In this document: piece after piece, positions 61,692 to 64,000 of the stretch
Layout: the number at the start of each line of letters is the position of its first letter
Numbering within the stretch: position 1 is the stretch's first letter
Source: Cerrena zonata
Lineage: Eukaryota; Basidiomycota; Agaricomycetes; Polyporales; Cerrenaceae
Direction of reading: 5' to 3'
DNA: 64,000 nucleotides
NCBI GenBank assembly: GCA_038087015.1
Contig: JASBNA010000055.1
Span: 124,001 to 188,000 of the forward strand
The notes under the pieces: generated by a model
Told to the model about the DNA's origin: nothing
Databases searched by the model: none
What the model saw: only the letters and a program-made list of their open reading frames with translations
Program-made: the position numbers and the translations under genes

Positions 61692-63152
61692 TTATTCTCG
61701 TAAACTTTTGAACTTCAAGCTTAGCAGCAATGGGCATATGGGGCCAGCTGGAGTTAACTGTTCTTTCCAAGACTTATCCAATGATAATTCGAAACAGTCG
61801 ACAATCTTAGCAAGAGCGACTTTTGTTTCTAGTAAGGCAAACTTTTCCCCAATACATGCTCTGCTCCGTCCATGGAAAGCAGGCAATTTACTGGTTCTCT
61901 TAGCTTGGGAAAAATTACTTTGAATGTCTTTTAAAGTAATTCCCCATCTGCCTGGCTTAAATTCATTGGCATCGGGACCCCATACCAGTATGTCTCTCCC
62001 TGTGCCAAAGTTATTGTACCCAACGTATGTGCCTCTTGGAATGTTTATACTGTCCCCCATTGTTGTCCTGGAAGTAGTACATCTATTTATTATTTGACCT
62101 AAGGGTGGATAAAGCCTCAAAGTCTCGTACATAATTGAGTTCAACACCGGTAAGTCTTGGAAAGCAGACCATTGTAACTTGTCCCCCAAGGATTGAACCT
62201 CTTCACGTAGCTTCGTTTGGTACACTGGATATTTTGCAATAACATACAAAAGCGAGGTTAAAAGCAACTGTGGATTTTCATGACCTGCTACCATTGTGAT
62301 GATAACATTATCAGTGAATTGTTTTGCCGTGATTTCGCCGGTTTCAAGGGCCATTTGTAACTTGTGGCCAGCAAATGTATGAGAGTCTTCATTCTTGTTT
62401 CGTTTGACTAGCTCACAAAAATATTTCCTGAAAGCATGAACCTCTTTACGAGCATCTAATCTGCTTGGGATTGGAAGTCTGTCTAAAATAGGAAAGTTTA
62501 GGTAAACAGGATTGAAAATTTGTTTCTTCACGAATTTTATGCATTCATGAAGTTCTCCAGCCTCTGAAGCAATTGCATCAGGTTTAATGCCTAACACACA
62601 CTCACAAATGTTCTCTAAGCAGAATCTTTGAATCTTGTCACTAACATTCAAAGCTTTGCCTTTGTTGCCCAATTCCTTCCTAATCGATTCAATAAACTTC
62701 TCGGTGTTTTTCAAAACCGGCTCAAGTTGTGGAAATTGAATGCTCTGCGTCATTATCGACCTATACAATTTCCATTCTTTTCCATGAGAACTAATTACAT
62801 TGTCACCAGTATAATCTGCCAAAACCGAATAAGGTGTTTTCTTTTGGTTGCCACTTTTGGCAAACAATTCTTCGTTTTTGAAAATTGTTTGTAAATATTC
62901 GGGTCTTGTCACTAAAATGTTCCATCTCGAGGCAAAATAAAGCTTAACAGCTCCATATTTCTCGAGCTTTTCTCTTAAATACTTGTTATAGATTTCCTCT
63001 TGGTCGACAGAAGTGAATACGGGAAGAAGGGAAACGTAAAAGGGCACTGTGGGAATACTTCTTGGGAGATTTAAAGGTGGGAAAACCGTCGTAAGCACAA
63101 GATACCCTATAGTTGCGAATAATAAAATCAAAATAATTTCAAACAGGAACAT
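61692..63152 (-). CDS. DIT2: Cytochrome P450 Dit2 (CYP56), N-formyl-tyrosine oxidase
   Basis: A 486-aa ER-anchored P450 (489 aa in S. cerevisiae) that couples two N-formyl-tyrosines into the dityrosine of spore or cell walls. An N-terminal membrane anchor lies at residues 3-24. The I-helix motif is VAGHENPQ, ExxR is in YETLRLYPP, the PERF-like element is FKPGRW, and the heme loop is FHGRSRACIGEKFAL. The Cys ligand is present, but the usual Gly four residues into FxxGxRxCxG is Arg (Gly sits one place earlier). Divergent from the probable DIT1 over 466 bp, the same layout as in S. cerevisiae. Uninterrupted frame. Confidence 0.88.
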   Translation of the reverse strand: MFLFEIILILLFATIGYLVLTTVFPPLNLPRSIPTVPFYVSLLPVFTSVDQEEIYNKYLREKLEKYGAVKLYFASRWNILVTRPEYLQTIFKNEELFAKSGNQKKTPYSVLADYTGDNVISSHGKEWKLYRSIMTQSIQFPQLEPVLKNTEKFIESIRKELGNKGKALNVSDKIQRFCLENICECVLGIKPDAIASEAGELHECIKFVKKQIFNPVYLNFPILDRLPIPSRLDARKEVHAFRKYFCELVKRNKNEDSHTFAGHKLQMALETGEITAKQFTDNVIITMVAGHENPQLLLTSLLYVIAKYPVYQTKLREEVQSLGDKLQWSAFQDLPVLNSIMYETLRLYPPLGQIINRCTTSRTTMGDSINIPRGTYVGYNNFGTGRDILVWGPDANEFKPGRWGITLKDIQSNFSQAKRTSKLPAFHGRSRACIGEKFALLETKVALAKIVDCFELSLDKSWKEQLTPAGPICPLLLSLKFKSLRE

Positions 63153-63618
63153 TGTGACTATGGCAGATTTGGCTAATTCCTTTTGACTACTCTGACATGG
63201 AAGAGTACCTATATATCTGTGTTTTTATTGGAACGTATTACGAACTAAACAAAACCGCTATTTTAATGTTACTCTGCATGAAGTTGCAAAATTTTCCAGT
63301 GCACAAATTTTGGCATACAATAAATTTTAAAATGAATGAATAAGGCAATTTTTGTAAGATTATAGTTTCAAGCTTTGTAAATTTTAATCCGTTTATATGC
63401 TTTCTGGAAAATTAGTCCATTTTTGTTTTAAAATAAGCTACCAACGGTGGCTAGTTAAGACTTGTGGTTCAGCTAATGAACAGGAGCTTCTCTTCTGAGA
63501 ATCCTACCTGAGACTAATAGATATTGAAAAAGTATATATATAAATGTAAATCACATATTCAAACCACTTCTCTAGTAGTTTTGCTCGAGTAGTTATTTCG
63601 TTAACAAATTTATCTAAT
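63153..63618. promoter_or_regulatory. Shared DIT2/DIT1 divergent promoter
   Basis: 466 bp. A TATATATATAAAT element at 63533-63545 lies 74-86 bp before the DIT1 start; a tatatat element near 63210-63216 serves DIT2. CACAAAT at 63302-63308 matches the middle-sporulation (Ndt80) core CRCAAAW. That core is short and can occur by chance. Confidence 0.5.
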
Positions 63619-64000
63619 ATGACCGTCTCTGATCTTGAAAATCGTCATAAAACAATATTTGAGAAAATCCATTGCTTGTACGCCAGGAATAAAAATAACG
63701 TTTTGTCCAAGAGAACCTTCAAGAAGGAATATTCACTGGAGGCAATTATAAAATTAGTCAATGAGTTGGAAGTAGATGAACAAGACGGTTTACTCTTCAG
63801 AGTGAATAATGAAGAATCGATTGTGTGGGAAATGGAATTGAAGAGCCAAGATGCTTTTGTTGGGGTAATCACTGACAATGACATGGGAGAATATCTCGAA
63901 GTTTGGTTTATCCGTTTGATACTTGAAAACAGTAAGATTTTTCTCTCGCCTGTTGTTAGAGATGATGTTGAGGATTTCAAAGAATTGATTGCAACAACTT
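63619..64000 (+). CDS. DIT1: Probable DIT1 (dityrosine biosynthesis), N-terminal part, cut by window edge
   Basis: 127 codons from ATG 63619-63621 to the edge, open throughout, starting MTVSDLENRHKTIFEKIHC. The N-terminal region holds mixed charged and hydrophobic segments (YSLEAIIKLVNELEVDEQDG). I do not recognise a diagnostic motif in this fragment; the Dit1/pyoverdine-type catalytic region would lie beyond the window. The call rests on position: head-to-head with DIT2 across a shared promoter, as DIT1 is in S. cerevisiae. If right, the product would make N-formyl-tyrosine, the Dit2 substrate. Confidence 0.5.
   Translation, partial: MTVSDLENRHKTIFEKIHCLYARNKNNVLSKRTFKKEYSLEAIIKLVNELEVDEQDGLLFRVNNEESIVWEMELKSQDAFVGVITDNDMGEYLEVWFIRLILENSKIFLSPVVRDDVEDFKELIATT

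Noticed and set aside
63645..63980. Minus-strand open frame at the right edge
   Set aside because: It lies opposite the probable DIT1 start. The plus-strand frame is open to the edge and has a promoter layout typical of DIT1/DIT2.
1..64000. Transposons, CRISPR arrays, tRNA or rRNA genes, viral remnants
   Set aside because: No transposase, reverse transcriptase, long terminal repeats, CRISPR-like spaced repeats or clear tRNA A/B boxes were seen by eye. A tRNA and repeat scan would be needed to exclude short or diverged copies.

Overview
This window is nuclear DNA of a budding yeast. It is AT-rich and densely packed with mostly intronless genes, with poly(A)/poly(T) tracts in the promoters. 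The products (Upc2, Gcf1, a Chk1-type hybrid histidine kinase, Hsl1, a divergent Ras2, Cmk1, Dit2) and the order of neighbours point to the CTG-clade (Serinales), close to the Candida albicans/Lodderomyces group. A few CTG codons sit where Ser would fit better than Leu (VCX1 codon 2, CMK1 codon 260, ERG1 codon 431), but this is only suggestive. Species cannot be fixed from the sequence alone.

Layout. 1-2 kb: the C-terminal end of a possible ammonium permease, a CTR copper transporter with Mac1-type copper elements in its promoter, and RCF2. 2-14 kb: GCD6, ERG1, VCX1 and PCL2 all on +, then TCP1 (-) and GCF1 (+). 14-22 kb: a roughly 8 kb CHK1 hybrid histidine kinase gene on -, interrupted by seven single-base reading-frame changes. 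23-36 kb: CDC42, UPC2, CBP4, APS3 (with a 47-nt intron), BNA5, ENO1, EAF6, MRPL28, a PPxY/Gln-repeat protein and YPK1. 37-50 kb: HSL1, SEA4 and PKC1 on +. 50-58 kb: RAS2, MAK21, CMK1. 58-64 kb: ATG22, then a probable dityrosine wall-precursor block: a DTR1/QDR-type MFS exporter, DIT2 (CYP56) and, divergently, the start of a probable DIT1 cut by the window edge.

Functional links. The sterol regulator UPC2 and its likely target ERG1 are both here. The sterol element TCGTATA is in the ERG1 promoter once and in the UPC2 promoter twice, so feedback and target control can be read from the DNA. Polarity, wall and morphogenesis regulators are dense (CDC42, CHK1, YPK1, HSL1, PCL2, PKC1, RAS2, CMK1).

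Sequence quality. At least 20 single-base insertions or deletions, mostly in short homopolymers, break otherwise perfectly conserved genes (CHK1, UPC2, SEA4, PKC1, MAK21, ATG22, the DTR1-like gene and probably the left-edge gene). Reading across them restores family-typical motifs, so I treat these as intact genes with probable assembly errors and give the location of each break. No transposon, CRISPR array or tRNA gene was recognised.
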